Source of the DNA: Tubiluchus corallicola
Lineage: Eukaryota; Priapulida; Priapulimorpha; Priapulimorphida; Tubiluchidae
Direction: 5' to 3'
Assembly: GCA_030141605.1 (NCBI GenBank)
Contig: JAQGDQ010000003.1
Location: 2,811,501 to 2,871,500 of the forward strand
Length of the DNA: 60,000 nt
Part shown: piece by piece, positions 12,401 through 24,500 of the stretch
Numbering within the stretch: the stretch's first letter is position 1
Layout: every line of letters begins with the position of its first letter
The notes under the pieces: model-generated
Seen by the model: only the letters and a program-made list of their open reading frames with translations
Databases searched by the model: none
Told to the model about the DNA's origin: nothing
Position numbers and translations under genes: made by a program

Positions 12401-15400
12401 TAGCACTGTGCAAAGTTTCATGCTCTTGAGTCAAAATGATAATTTTTGTCACCATTCTGTTACTCTAAATACGGACTCATTTTAGTCAAATGGCAGATAC
12501 CCTTTTTTGAGATCATAATTAGGCCCTTCGTGATACTCCAATTTCGGCCTACTTCTGACATGTTATTCTCTTGACCAAACACTACAAGACAACACCAGAA
12601 ACCTTAATCTAGCAATTTTTATGGTTGGACAATTTATTCCATTATATTGACTTTACTATTAAGAAAGTTAGTTATTCAGGTTTCAGAACTGAAAAAATAC
12701 GGAAGAATTTTAGCTACAATTACAATTTATTACAATTTTTTTATAAGAGTAAAGTAGATTAAGATCATATCTAATTTAGCTAGCATTTGCTCATTCTCTT
12801 AGCAGCTGGTTAATTTAATGTCCTGAATTACAGTAACCCTTTTATTTATACAATAAAGTAACCATATCAGGTGGCTCAAAAAATGCACCAAATTTTGATT
12901 ATGATATTAAAAAAAATAATGGAATTTCCTGAAAATCTAAAGTATCTGGGGAATACCAGATATGGTAGTCCAGAGGATTAAGTCACATTTTTTAACAATA
13001 AATATTTATCAACATTTATCAGTATATTTTTCTGTGAGTAAGACATGACGTAAACTGGTTATTTTCATTATTGTTTTACTGTCATGTATATTTATTGAGT
13101 TTTTTATACGTCAACGTGACCGTTTATCAAATTGATGATGATCTGACATTGTTCTGCAATTCAATTTTTAAACTTGCAACAGTTAATTGGGCAGTAATCT
13201 AAAAATGATTAAGGCTAAAAAGTTGTAACTTTTATAGCTAAAATTTAATGTGCTATAATACTACACTATTTTTGTAATCTAAACATTTGAGTATTTTTCT
13301 GCGGCGCTTGATATAACCCTTGAACATTAATAAGTTACTGCAATGAAAAGACTGTACTCAAGCTCGACAACTAAACTTAATTAATAGCGGATCTAGAAGG
13401 GAAGTCCAAGGGGGCAAGAAATTTAGCATTTTCACAAACAGTTTTATTGCTCCAGCATCATATTATAGTAATTTTGCACCAGCAAGATTTGTGAGAGTTT
13501 TTCTGATACACATTTTCACAGGTGCCTTGCATTGCTGCGGTAAAATCGTAACGTGAAAATCGCTCGTCAAAGCGAGTTTTAAAGATTGGAAATTTGGCTT
13601 AATATTGAGATCCTGGACACCTTCGCGAAATCAGGAATCTTGAGCACTTTTTGGCCCCTGGCAGTTCATTACTCTCTCTGTAACAAGAGAGTACAACACT
13701 AACATCCATATAGTGTGCCAGCATGCCACACTGACTGCCTTGCTTGCTCGGGGTCGGAGACTGCTATAAAGAAATGGTTCAAGATCCTGCCCACGCAAGA
13801 GATTTCATAACAGCCATCAGTGTGCCTGTTTCCTACTATAATTAGTCACATTGATTTATCGTAGACATTTATAGTTTTTCAGTAGTCAGAAAATACGATA
13901 AAAATGACATGTTTAACGGATATACACTTTGTTGTAAGCTGTGCTTCTAAATCATTTTATATTTAGTTATATTGGTTCGAGTTCTTAATAAAAGTAACGT
14001 GAAGTGACATCTAATATATCACAAGAAAGTTAATGACAGCACTTGATATTGCAGAGAACAACAAAGAGATTATAATAAGGCAAGAAAAATGGCAATAGAG
14101 TGCAAGAATTTTTAAATCATTTACTCTTATTTGTGACATTACATAACTACACACTCAAACACAAATAACCAAAAAAATTAGTTATCATTTCTAAAATTTA
14201 ATCTACAAGTGTGCTTCAGAAGTCTGGAAAATGGCTAAAATACAGCACTCCCCCAGAACACCTAGCTAAATTGGCAGCTTCCCAGGCTCCACACCCACCT
14301 TTCTACTTGGTCATATCTAGACCCCTCCCATTCAAAAACATGGATCCACCCTGCTTAATTAAGTAAATGGAGATATTGGGCAAACCCGATTCTTCAATGA
14401 ATTAGCCCCGATGACTAAATTGACCAACTGCTAGAGCCTAAACTTTAAGTTAGTTAGAGATTATAGCAAAAACAAATGATTTTCATCTCAAAGGGCATCT
14501 GAAGTTACTAGTTTTCAATGGCAATTATTGAAGTGTACCCAAAACTGATTATTGTAATAAAGTGTGTGGAACTTCCTAAGGATTAAAACTGGGAATACAT
14601 TCTTGATTACCTTAGATGCCCTTTGACATTCTAAATCTCAATTAACTTCACCTGATTAAGTGCTAATGCAACCAGAAATCCAATACATTTACGTGTTAGA
14701 GGTCTTCCAGCAACCTTTGACTCTTCAGCTATCTTCATTGCATGTTGATAACTTTCTGGAGTGTTCTGCAACAGTGCAAGCAGATTTGTGCAAACTGAAA
14801 ATACTTTTGTAGGTACTATATTCTACAATGTTACATGTCACGGATCAGTTTGGAAAGAACCAGCAAGCTATTTTATAAAAAATGCACACACTCATAGAAA
14901 TGGAACAAAAGTAAGAAAAATTATTTTTTATTTACTGACCGTACTCGACTGTGTACTGCACATGCATACTATTGTAGCTAAATTCAACTACACAAAAAGT
15001 TGTTTTTCTTACAAAATTGTGAAGAATACTAAATAATAAGCCACTTGGTCGCCCGTATTTTATTTTTCCTTAATATGGTATCACTTTAAAATATCATCCT
15101 GACATTGCATTTAGTGCGCTTTGTAGAAATAAAACTTAGAGTTGTTTACAGCAATGTGCTAGGTGACTGAAATTAAGAATGGTGTGCGAGAAGGTCAGTT
15201 CATGGATGGGAAAACAGCTTCGACTCTCGATCTAGACTGTTTCGTTCGCAATGCAGTCCGGCAGTTTTACTCGCACTTACATCCGAACGTGGCTAAGAAA
15301 TCTCTCCCAGTTCAGTGGCTTATGTTAGAAGCACAGTGTTGAAAACAGAACAGGTTCCAGCCTCGATAAAAATATCTAATTTGAATAGGACCTGCAACTG

Positions 15401-17773
15401 GATGTTGTCTTTTGGCTTGCATAACCAAACATCTTGTTTAAAGAAGTAAATAAATCATCTAGATGAACTTTGCTTTTAAAAACAACAAATAACTAACCAG
15501 CTGGTAGCAAGCAGCCATCACAAGGTTAAGACAATCTCGGGGAAATTTCCCAGCTTCCAGGTTGCGTTCCTGCATTATCTGAAGTGCCTCAAGCACCTCC
15601 TGGTAAAGTTTATTCTTATATAACAAATCCATCAATATGACATACGTTGTAACCTGGTCAAAGAAACCTTGGAGTTCCTGAAAACAAGTATAAAGCAAGT
15701 TTTGGCGACTATGGCAAACAAAAAATGATTTGTTTCTGTTTCATTTTGCAAAGACGTGCGTCTTCAGTGCTTATTAAAAACAGTAACATGTGAAAAAAAA
15801 AATTTGCAGAATATTTAGCCAGTGGCAATGATAGCGGGCAATACTGTTTTATGTTTTCGGTTTTCATATTTAGTTTAGTTTATTTTTTTCCACTTTCACT
15901 GTTGCCATCAATGCTGCTTTTGCTAAGTACACTATCACTTAAAATTATTAGACAAGTTAAATACACAAAATTTTCTTCTTTTAATGCCATCTTATTTAAC
16001 ATTTGTTTTGTGTTATTGTAATTGCATTGGTAAAAAGCTCAGTTACTTGTGTGTTGCAGATTTTTTGTACCCAGAGCACCTAAAACAAAAAACAATTAAG
16101 TTGTCACTACAGAATATTAATCACAAGTGACAAATTCCACATGTGCATTTAAAATTTTCATTTTGCAATGTAAAAGATTGTTACTGTATCACAAGTATTC
16201 AAAAATGCCGGGCATTTACAAAGACGATGAGAACAAAAAAACTGGCCTGTTGGTTTATAGATCTACTAGATAAAGAATAACTTGCATACCTCAGATTTAA
16301 CTGCTTCTAGCGCCTCTACTGGTCGGTCCAGATAGTAATACATTCTCATTACTACAGGTCCAAATCTAAATGAGCCAAATCTCATGAATTCGTTTTGTAT
16401 ATTAAACCTGCAACACAAAATGTTAGAAACGTACATTACATTGAATTTACAAGTTAGTGCAATACATAAATGTTATCACCGAAATATCCATTCACTACAA
16501 GCAGTTATTTGATTTTGTTTGCAATCAATAAGAAGGTTGAGACAATCACAGGAAAATTTCCCATTTCAGTGATGAATTAAATACTTTATAATCTGTTTAA
16601 ATAACTTACTGTTTCATCATTTGAACAGTTAACTTTAGATCTTCGTCAGAATCTGCTAGATACACCATGTGCTTCAAATCATCAGTAAATATCATGTTCT
16701 TTTCTGGTTGTTCAAGATACTGCTTCATCCTTTCGAGAAATCGTTCTAAAAACATAACATGATTAGAATTTTACTACTTATGAGATATTTATAAGTGTCT
16801 TTGGAGAACCTTAGATTCGTTTAATAAGATTCAGGGTTTGTTTTGCAAATCTAATTTTTACTTGTCCTTTACCATATTGCTAACAGTTATCAAAATAAAA
16901 CATAAAACTGCTTAATTCTGTTTTCACCTTTGACTTTTCCCATCTGTTCTTGTGTTTGAAGTCGCTGTCGCTTGTAACCATCCAAACCAAGATAAGCTTC
17001 TCCATATATAGTACGACCTATAGGTAAAACTTAGTACAAATAACACCACTGATAAGCTAAGCTTTAACAAGCCAAGCTGTTTGGAAAAGCTGAACTTACA
17101 TATTATTTCAATGCTTCAACGAAAATAAAAAAAGAAAAACAGTAACAAATTTCAAATCAAAAATACTGAACTTGGATAAGGCCACTGATGCAAAAGCAAT
17201 GGCAGTAACCGATATTTGTCGTTATCTAAAATATAATTCTGTCAGTTATGTCGAGCAAGGCACACATTGCCTTATGCTAAAGGTTAATTAATACTTTTGA
17301 CGATTATTAATATGTGCATATAATAAAAGTCAGAAAAAACAGTAGAAGTTATTTTACGCTTATCTTAGTTGCAAAAATTTAACTTGTAAATAATAAGTGA
17401 AGCCCAATCAAAAATACTTGCTGACAATTCCTGACATTACCACAACGACGACAAAACTGCAAAACCGATACACATTACGCAGGCTACCTTCCTTAATTAG
17501 GACACAGCAACTTTGGCCTACAGTGCAATGAAATAACTAATACAGTATACCGTGTATTATTTGGCAAGTTGGTTCCGTGCTATAACTTTGAACAGACAGA
17601 GAATTTTCATTTAATTTTGAAAAAAAATAGTAATTATATAATAAGGGTCAATAAAATTACTGATAAAGCTTACAATAACAAGGAACAAGGTATGGTAAAA
17701 AGGCTTTAGCAAGATTATATTCAGTAGGATTCAAGACAGATCGCTTGATCATGTGCTTCAAGAACGCCGCCAT
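6416..17773 (-). CDS. PTCD2: Pentatricopeptide repeat-containing protein 2, mitochondrial (PTCD2), complete
   Basis: Ten coding exons in transcript order: 17674-17773, 16928-17017, 16610-16745, 16290-16407, 15498-15677, 14652-14765, 10694-10768, 9150-9266, 8223-8310, 6416-6612. They sum to 1215 bases (404 residues plus stop), close to the vertebrate protein at about 390. The ATG at 17773 sits in a good context (purine at -3, G at +4), and an in-frame TAA lies upstream with no intervening ATG. The first 17 residues contain Lys and Arg but no acidic residue, compatible with a mitochondrial presequence. Family segments seen: MRFGSFRFGPVVMRMYYYL (exon 4), GFFDQVTTYVILMDLLYKNK (PPR-like helix pair, exon 5), and a stretch ending LVALALNQ (exon 6). 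PTCD2 is known to act in mitochondrial RNA processing, notably cytochrome b transcripts. Identification is by recalled family similarity. Confidence 0.92.
6777..7976. repeat. Degenerate minisatellite of about 35-40 bp units, interrupted by a MITE
   Basis: On both sides of the MITE (about 6777-6945 and 7758-7976) variants of CAATAACCAGTACAG and AGTTGGTTCAG recur every 35-40 bases, with much divergence. The repeat must predate the MITE, which splits it. It lies inside PTCD2 intron 9 (6613-8222). Confidence 0.65.
6948..7755. mobile_element. Non-autonomous pogo/Tigger-like DNA element (MITE), 808 bp, TA target site
   Basis: The left end reads CAGTAATCGCCGCTTAATAG, continuing ACTCAC. The right end, read on the other strand, begins CAGTAGTCGCCGCTTAATAG and continues identically. 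The terminal inverted repeat is therefore about 26 bp with one mismatch. Both ends are flanked by TA (6946-6947 and 7756-7757), the target duplication of Tc1/mariner-pogo elements. Subterminal GAGTCAATTAA motifs recur inside the right end and may be transposase sites. There is no transposase ORF, so the element moves only with help from another copy. The start motif resembles pogo/Tigger/Jerky-type ends; the family name is inferred. Confidence 0.88.
9752..9840 (-). repeat. tRNA-derived relic (SINE head or decayed tRNA copy)
   Basis: Read on the minus strand this shows TAGCTCATTTGTTAGAG, close to a tRNA D arm and A box. About 40 bases later comes GGTTCAAATCC, close to the B box and T loop. The sequences where acceptor-stem strands should lie do not pair and the anticodon arm is poor, so it is not a working tRNA gene. 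It lies in PTCD2 intron 7. It could be the head of a SINE. Confidence 0.5.
12011..12500. repeat. Two-copy diverged tandem repeat, period about 293 bp
   Basis: AAAGATATCCCTTA near 12011 recurs as AAAGATATATCCTTA near 12304. The following segments match in order: GGCAACA/AGCAACA, GGCCATATT, then GTTCAAAGTTCCATGCT versus GTGCAAAGTTTCATGCT, then a CAAAATGA motif. The second copy fades after about 12480. GCCATCTTG-type motifs occur several times in copy one. It lies inside PTCD2 intron 6. No coding potential is evident. Confidence 0.65.
13385..14353. mobile_element. Non-autonomous hAT-like element of about 970 bp with target-site duplication
   Basis: CTTAATTAA at 13376-13384 is repeated exactly at 14354-14362, matching an 8-bp hAT-type duplication plus one shared base. 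The right end, read on the other strand, begins CAGGGTGGATCCAT. The left end begins ATAGCGGATCTAG. These are imperfect inverted ends of the CAGGGG-GGATCC type seen in many hAT elements. G-rich and C-rich tracts lie just inside each end. No transposase reading frame is present. Ends are diverged, so this is an older insertion. The superfamily is inferred from ends and duplication length. Confidence 0.7.
15285..15332 (+). repeat. Dispersed repeat core, copy 1
   Basis: Contains CGTGGCTAAGAAATCTCTCC followed by CAGTTCAGTGGCT. The same core, CTCTGCCAG-TYCAGTGGCT with a preceding GGCTAAG or GCCTAAG, is found near 44450-44495 and twice near 48580-48650. It lies in PTCD2 intron 5. It is probably a fragment of an interspersed element such as a SINE. 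Confidence 0.5.
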
Positions 17774-20700
17774 TTCTGTATTTTTGAGCACATTGTTAAG
17801 ATCACAATGTACTGGTGCACCGAATATGTTTTACACCTACGCCCACTTCAGGATAGTATAGTCAATGAGCGCTATCCCCTCTAATAAAAAATGTGAAAAA
17901 AAATGCAACCACCAAATGAAAAATTTCAGTCTGTAGATACATCACTAAGACGTAACAATATGCAATACAAGGGTTAATCATAACAACTGCAACTTTAAAG
18001 TCGTGCTTAAATACAAGCATAGAAATAAATACTTTCACTAGCAGTTACACACGTTTTTACAAAATACAAAATGTATAAAGTTACTTAACTCCGGTGTCAC
18101 CATAGTGTCCAGTAATTGGCCTAACTTGAGCTGTTTTCTGTTCTTCAGTGGTTGGCTTATGTATAACTAAGCAAAAAGAGCCCCATGCTGATAGCAAAAG
18201 AATATTCTAGCTCTTACCTTCAGAATGAGCAACAGAGAGTCCACACCTAGTTACTAACTCATCAACAACGACCATCAGCGACCCACTGTCTCTGTCGTCC
18301 CTCCTTTATGAAGATCTCTTGCTCACTTGTGGCTTACTACACCTGATAGCCTGACCATCTGAGCACTTTGACTTCATGCCCTTATCGTTTTTCTCTGCAC
18401 ATCCCTGGTTACAAAGACATCAAGTGCATACTCCACATGACCGAGCTCTAACGACTAACTAATATTCAGCAAAGAAACATAAACCTCCATTGTTTTTCCT
18501 CGGCCACTCGTTTGACCATGTACCAGCCTATATCATTTGCTTGTAGACCTTTGTAAATGATTTTTAAAATGATTTCAACCCAATAGCGAGTGTCAGTTCC
18601 TAGGTTGGAAGGTCAAGTTAAAATAGGCCAAACATCTTATAGCAAAATACAGAGTTCATACTAGAGTTCAAATTAACTTATGATTACTATGATTGCTATT
18701 TCTCATATTCTCATATTACCAGAGTTATCAGAGATGTTCCCATAGGTTTAATAAAAACGTGGGAGAAGATCAGTGAGTTATAGTTTGATTTAACGAATGA
18801 CCCTTTCTGAATGACCCTTTCTAATGATTATTCATTATTATTCATTTACCGGATCATCACTGATTTTGAAACTAAAGGATAAGAAATCTAACGGAAACTT
18901 AATTGCAAGATAGTAGGCATTACACATGGAAATTCTAAAGTCAAATAAATGTGCAGTAAATGCATATCAATCAATCTAACCAAATAACAACGAAATTTAA
19001 TACCTTTGTTCTGCCATATACAGGTCCAAGTCGCATGCTTATCCTCGCATTATTAATTACACACCACAACTGAACTTTCACGATTTTCCTCTGTTCTATC
19101 ATCGCCTACCATTGTCCGGTATAAAAACTGATTTTGCAATGATTATCATTCCCCCCTTTATAGTTATCTTTTCTTTCCTTTCAAAAGCAACAGTATCATT
19201 CAAATTCTACCACACCAGACTCCTTCTTCAAAAGTAGAGATATTGTTGAGAAATTATTGTATAGGATCAGTGGTAATGTAAAATTTAATATTACGTTTAA
19301 TATAATATATAATATTAATATTTTACAGGAGAGTTGTGGGCTGGTTCACATCGAGAGTTCTGAATAAGGCACAGGGCTGTTCACATGAGTGTTGCTTTCT
19401 GACAGCAAAGTGCAGTTAACATGTCTCAGAAATAAAACTTTGTTCGGTAGACAGGGAACTGTAAATAAGCTCAATACGCCAAGTTGTTGAAGTATAATAC
19501 AGAGAAAGACTTTAAATAGCATGAAAACTAGATAAAATTGGAAACACTTCGCAGTGTATGGCTGTATACATGCGTAAAAGTATTATTATTATGGATATAT
19601 AACCCGATATGTGAACAGAGTGATTATAACATGAAACTCTAATGGTCAAACGAATGCACAACTAGTGGGAAAAGTAAACAGAATTTTCACGATATAATCT
19701 CGTTAATCATGGCTAACCTGCCATGAGCATTCGTTCTTCCAAAAAAAGCCTCATGACCGAGTGAGAAAACAATGCTCGATAGACAATGCCGGTGCATTCG
19801 AAATCAGAAATTGCATCTACGTGCCATCTATAGAAAAAACACTAACCCACAGCAGTCACACTGTTCTGGTATGCGGTAATCTAAAATAAGATATTATATT
19901 GATAGATACATAGAGGCAATATTTCATGGTTAGCAATTAGAGAATGTATTCTTGAGATGTGTGTCTTCTGATGGCGGTATTTTTCCAATAAACCTTCTAC
20001 ATGCAAGCAAGACAGTGTTTCAGATACATGACGAGTTGGCAATATTGTTTCCCTACACGGCCATCTTCACTAGGCATAATAAAAACACAACAAAAAATGT
20101 TTAGAAACCGTCCAGTCAAAAATGTTTCCACTAAGTAGAAAATTCGTGGTTCCAGTCTTGTCATAATGTTTGTAATACTCAGCATTTTCCCTTTAAAGCT
20201 CTTGGAAATCCATAAAATAATGAATGTAAAAATTTTGCAAATTTTTTTGCCCTATTGTGACATTTTCGTTTTCTTCATTTTACTTTTTCTTTTTTATCGT
20301 CATCAATATTTTTCTTCCAACAGTTTGTTATCTCTATATTACAATACCTTGAGGAAATCTAGTTAATGATTAGAACAGTCTCCCACTAGAACTAGTTGAG
20401 GCTCCTTCAGTAACGGTTTCAATTGTGGTTTTGTTAATTTTAGAGTGACAGCTAATACCAGTACACGTGAAGTTGATCCGCATGAGCTTTGATCTGCTCA
20501 CCACCCAGCTTATCCTATGCATCAGCTCTATTTGCGTATGTACACACATTTTTCTCCGATAACTAATTTTTCACACCCATGTGACTTCTATAACCACATT
20601 AAATTTTATCTGACCTTTCAAGTTTTTTTTTGTAAAAAATCTTATCTGATGATTCTTTTTCCGCTTTCTTTTTTCTTTTTTGTAGGAGGTTTTTGTTTTA

Positions 20701-21529
20701 TTATTTTTCCCCGTAACCTCTTCTCTAATTTGTTGGTGCATAAACTGAACTACCATAAAGCAGACACTGTTTTCCGAAATCTCCTTTTTCTGAGTGGCTT
20801 CTGTTGTGGAGATCTGGAATATTCTATAGTATAGTAGAACAATCTTCTTACCTTGTAGAAGATTCGAGAGCTTTCTATACGCGATGCGTGTAGTGCTTTC
20901 TAGATGGTTGATTTGCACTGATATATAAGGCGGAGCTGGCCATTGGAGTTTATTCTCTTGCATCTTTGTATTCTCAGATTTTGAGATACGCTTTACGCTT
21001 TCATGTTTCCAGATTATCACACTTACTGTAAACATTTCGCGTTCCTTCATACTTTTGTGTTGTAGAATTCTCGTATAATAAACTAGTTTAATTTGACGAC
21101 GTGTTTTCTGGTTTTCTCTACAAGCCTTCCGAGAGAAACAAAACACAACAGCTTCTTCATGTACTTTCATGTACAACCTACAATTTTTCCAGGTCTGCAG
21201 TATCTCTTGTTCTCTCATTTCCAACAAACTTCTTGCATTTCTCAGAATAGCCTCATATACCAAATCAGACAATAGCGGTAGACTGTAGTACCAAATTAAG
21301 TAAGGGTCACGAAGTCGTTAATAATGTTCAAAAAGTTCACTTCTGTCTGAAACTGGAAACATCGTCGTTTTTGCGCTGATGTCGTCTTTGTGTATTTGGA
21401 CTATTTTCTACAATTTTATTTCTTATTTTTTATTTAAATTATTAACTTACGCAGTTTAAAAGGTTCTCTGAATGCCACGCAAAAATTTCACATAGCTTAT
21501 AGAGTTGACAGCGGCTTTTTCCTTTAAAA
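17774..21529. other. Divergent intergenic region between PTCD2 and RSF1
   Basis: About 3.75 kb between the start codons of PTCD2 (minus) and RSF1 (plus), so it should contain both promoters and 5' UTRs. I see no TATA box at a convincing position for either gene. Features inside: an AT-only inverted stretch near 19276-19327, pyrimidine-rich runs at 20230-20720, and the unexplained 233-codon minus-strand ORF at 20571-21272. No RNA gene recognised. Confidence 0.6.
20571..21272 (-). CDS. Hypothetical 233-residue ORF, lysine-rich, unrecognised
   Basis: An uninterrupted ORF of 233 codons on the minus strand, starting MSDLVYEAILRNARSLLEMR. In DNA this AT-rich such a length is unusual outside the three gene models. 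The product is strongly basic, with a KKEKRKRKKN tract near the C-terminal end. No signal peptide, membrane segment or known domain is apparent. Part of the openness comes from a purine-rich minus strand (poly-pyrimidine on plus), which lowers the chance of stop codons. The ORF sits just upstream of RSF1 on the opposite strand and could be a lineage-specific gene, a relic, or noise. I cannot assign a function. Confidence 0.25.
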   Translation of the reverse strand: MSDLVYEAILRNARSLLEMREQEILQTWKNCRLYMKVHEEAVVFCFSRKACRENQKTRRQIKLVYYTRILQHKSMKEREMFTVSVIIWKHESVKRISKSENTKMQENKLQWPAPPYISVQINHLESTTRIAYRKLSNLLQGKKIVLLYYRIFQISTTEATQKKEISENSVCFMVVQFMHQQIREEVTGKNNKTKTSYKKEKRKRKKNHQIRFFTKKNLKGQIKFNVVIEVTWV

Positions 21530-24500
21530 ATGGCTTGTGTAACATGTGAAAACCCAGATTTCGCTGTGGTCTGTGATTATCTGCATAGATTTGCAGAAGT
21601 GTTGGGAATAAAAAAGTTGTCGATTGATCGTTTGGAGCAAATGCTTGAAAAGAAAAAACAGATCTCAAAGGTGGGCGAAGATTTTTTTATTTTAGTAGTA
21701 CTGTTAATTTTGCTTGACAGTTTATAATCGATCGATTGATTGATTGGCGGGTTTTGTTAAAAATACAAAATAATATTTTTACGAATATTGAAATAATCTG
21801 GTCTGATCATCCATTAATCCGTAAATTAGAGCTGGGGTATTAGCACTTGTGTTATTTGCCCCTCCACTTTACTAAAATGGCGAAATTGCTGATCATTCTT
21901 CTGTTGTTTCGAATAAATTTGTTATACGAGAGCTTCCACACTTGAAGCCTTGCTGTGCTGGATGTAACAAGTTGTTTTTTCTATGTGTGCATAGATTTTG
22001 TCACACGTAATGCCTTCTAGGAGTTTATAGACTATAGAGGTAAGACTTAGAACTGGTCCATAATTTGTAGCTGCATTCTTTGCACCTTTTTTTTCTATAT
22101 TTCCATAAGGCCTTGATGACATTGTCATACATTTTGTTGAGTTTCTTTATTTGTTTGTGCAGGTCGGGTTTGGTGGCTAAACTAGTATTTAATTAACTGC
22201 AGGTATTTCAACATCTACAAGCTGGCTAGTGTCTTCTGTTATAAATACGAAGGAAAAGCTATCTTCTAGGACCTGAGCCTTATCTTCGTCTGAGACTGCT
22301 AGGTTGCCTGTTGTTTGAGTAAAGATGCAACATGCTCTTTACATTTCATATTTGAATCGACCTAGGGCCAGAAAGCCGTGGGATTTCTTGCACAGTCCTC
22401 TACCAGAGTCCTCTTAAAATTTTGTTTGGCAAGTCTTACAACACCAGTTACTTTGTTTCGCACAGCACAATATTGTTTGTAATGCTCTTTAAAATTACTG
22501 TGTTGGAACCTATTCCACAATACTTTTTTTCTTGATTTTGCATAAAACTTGTTGCGGGTACACGCGTTGTGATAAGATGCTGGATGGTATTCTCCAACTT
22601 ATAACAACATTTAGCTGCCGGTTTGTTCTCAAATAAGCAAGTTCAGCTCATTTCAGCTAGTGCTTGTGAAGTAGACATGAGATTCGCTATGGTACAACGA
22701 TATGATACTTAAATTTCGTTGTGTTACGTCTTATGGCTGACCACTGTATAGCAATGTCATACATCAGCATGACGTGGTTAAATTTCCGAAACCGAATTCG
22801 AATATTTAATCTGCCTTTAGTGCTCATTACGAGTTTTATTATGGATCTTGTAAATTAACACCAGTCTGTTTTTTTCTTAGGATCAGTGCATTGTTAGGAT
22901 TAGTTACAATGGATGTTTTATCAAAACAAAATGGTCTTGTTAAACATGACAAAGCTTCTTGATTTGGATTTACAGTATATAGTTTGCCTTAGTTCATGTT
23001 CAGCTTGCTTTGATCTTTATTTATTGCCATCTAGAAAATAATGCTATTACTATGCAAAATGTGCATGGTAATACATACAAAGAATTCAAAGAAATGTTGG
23101 TATATTTTATAATTGCATATTCTTATTTTAAGTTAAATTAACCTTAGAAAGCAAAAAGGAAACTAAATAGCATCTGTCTTTAGAACCACAATAACTGAAA
23201 TGACAGCACTAGTTGGCAGCGGATTTACATCTTAAATTGAATAAACATGAATTATGAAGACTGCTTTGCATTATTTTACTAAATCCAGATCACGTCAGGA
23301 ATAGTTAAAGTAAAACTGGGTCGCATTGGAATCGAAATTTCAATTTGGATTCGGAATTTGATATTGTGAGTAGCGAAGCTTTGTCCCATGCCTGGCGCAT
23401 CAGATATGATACATTATGTGCATGCTCAATGTGAGTATGCTTACAACACCTATGCTTACATTAGACCAAGTGTATCTAGTTCGTCTAATATTCCCACTTT
23501 TTGTTTATATTTGCTCTATTCTTACCTGATTTGATAGACTGAGTTACAGAGAACACGTTTTGTCAGATTGCCATTATTTTACCATAACATTTATGTCATT
23601 TACGTCAGCAAGTGCTGTTAATAGTGAAATTTTCTAAAAATAAGAGCACCACCGGCAAGTACCAAGTGAAGTAACTTAAAAGACCTCGAATAATCTAACA
23701 ATACTATCACTAGCTGCCATTATGCCACATTTAAACAAATTACGTAAGAATACATTTAAAAGGTTATGTTAGTATTTCTAATTATTTCACTGATGCTGCA
23801 CTGTGATTACTATTACTACTATCTAGCACCATGCTCACGAGCGATATGCAGAATGTTACAAATATGATGCAAAACCCATGATCTGTGCTTTATACACACA
23901 CACATGCATGCACACACACACACACACACACGAGAGAGAGAAATTCATGCATTGTGATAAGATGCTGGATGGTATTCTCCAATTCATAACAAGATTCAGC
24001 TGTAGTATATATATATATATTCCACATAACATAACACATTGACATTAGCAACACGCCGGTATTTTCTATAATCCCGAGAACAACGTATATGAATGAATAC
24101 CAGCTTTCAATCATAGGCTGGTGGTTGACAGAATGTGCAGGTAGCAGGTAAGGGCTCATCTTAGTTCAGTCTAATTAACTTAAGCTACCTATGAGAAAAC
24201 CTTGATAGCAAAATGTGTACTACTTAGTCCTCGGCAAATCTGTTACAACCAGCAGCAATTTCATTTAGCTTTAAACTATACTAATGGGAAGGAAAATGTC
24301 TTTGCATCTTATCTGTTACATCATGCATTGAAGGGATAAATGAAAGTGATGAGTTTTTTCTTGATAACCTAGAAATAACCTAGTTCTCTTCCAGCAAAAG
24401 TGTTGATCTTCTGACTGATTATTTTGTCAATTTCCATGGAGTAATCATTGCATAATAGAGATGAAATTTATCTGTACGTTCATCACTGCATTTAAATAGT

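Larger units (their letters stand above)
10769..14651. other. PTCD2: PTCD2 intron 6 (3.9 kb), repeat-bearing
   Basis: This is the largest intron of the gene. It holds the 293-bp tandem repeat and the hAT-like element. The rest (10769-12010, 12500-13375) is AT-rich with no exon, RNA gene or ORF I would defend. Confidence 0.7.
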
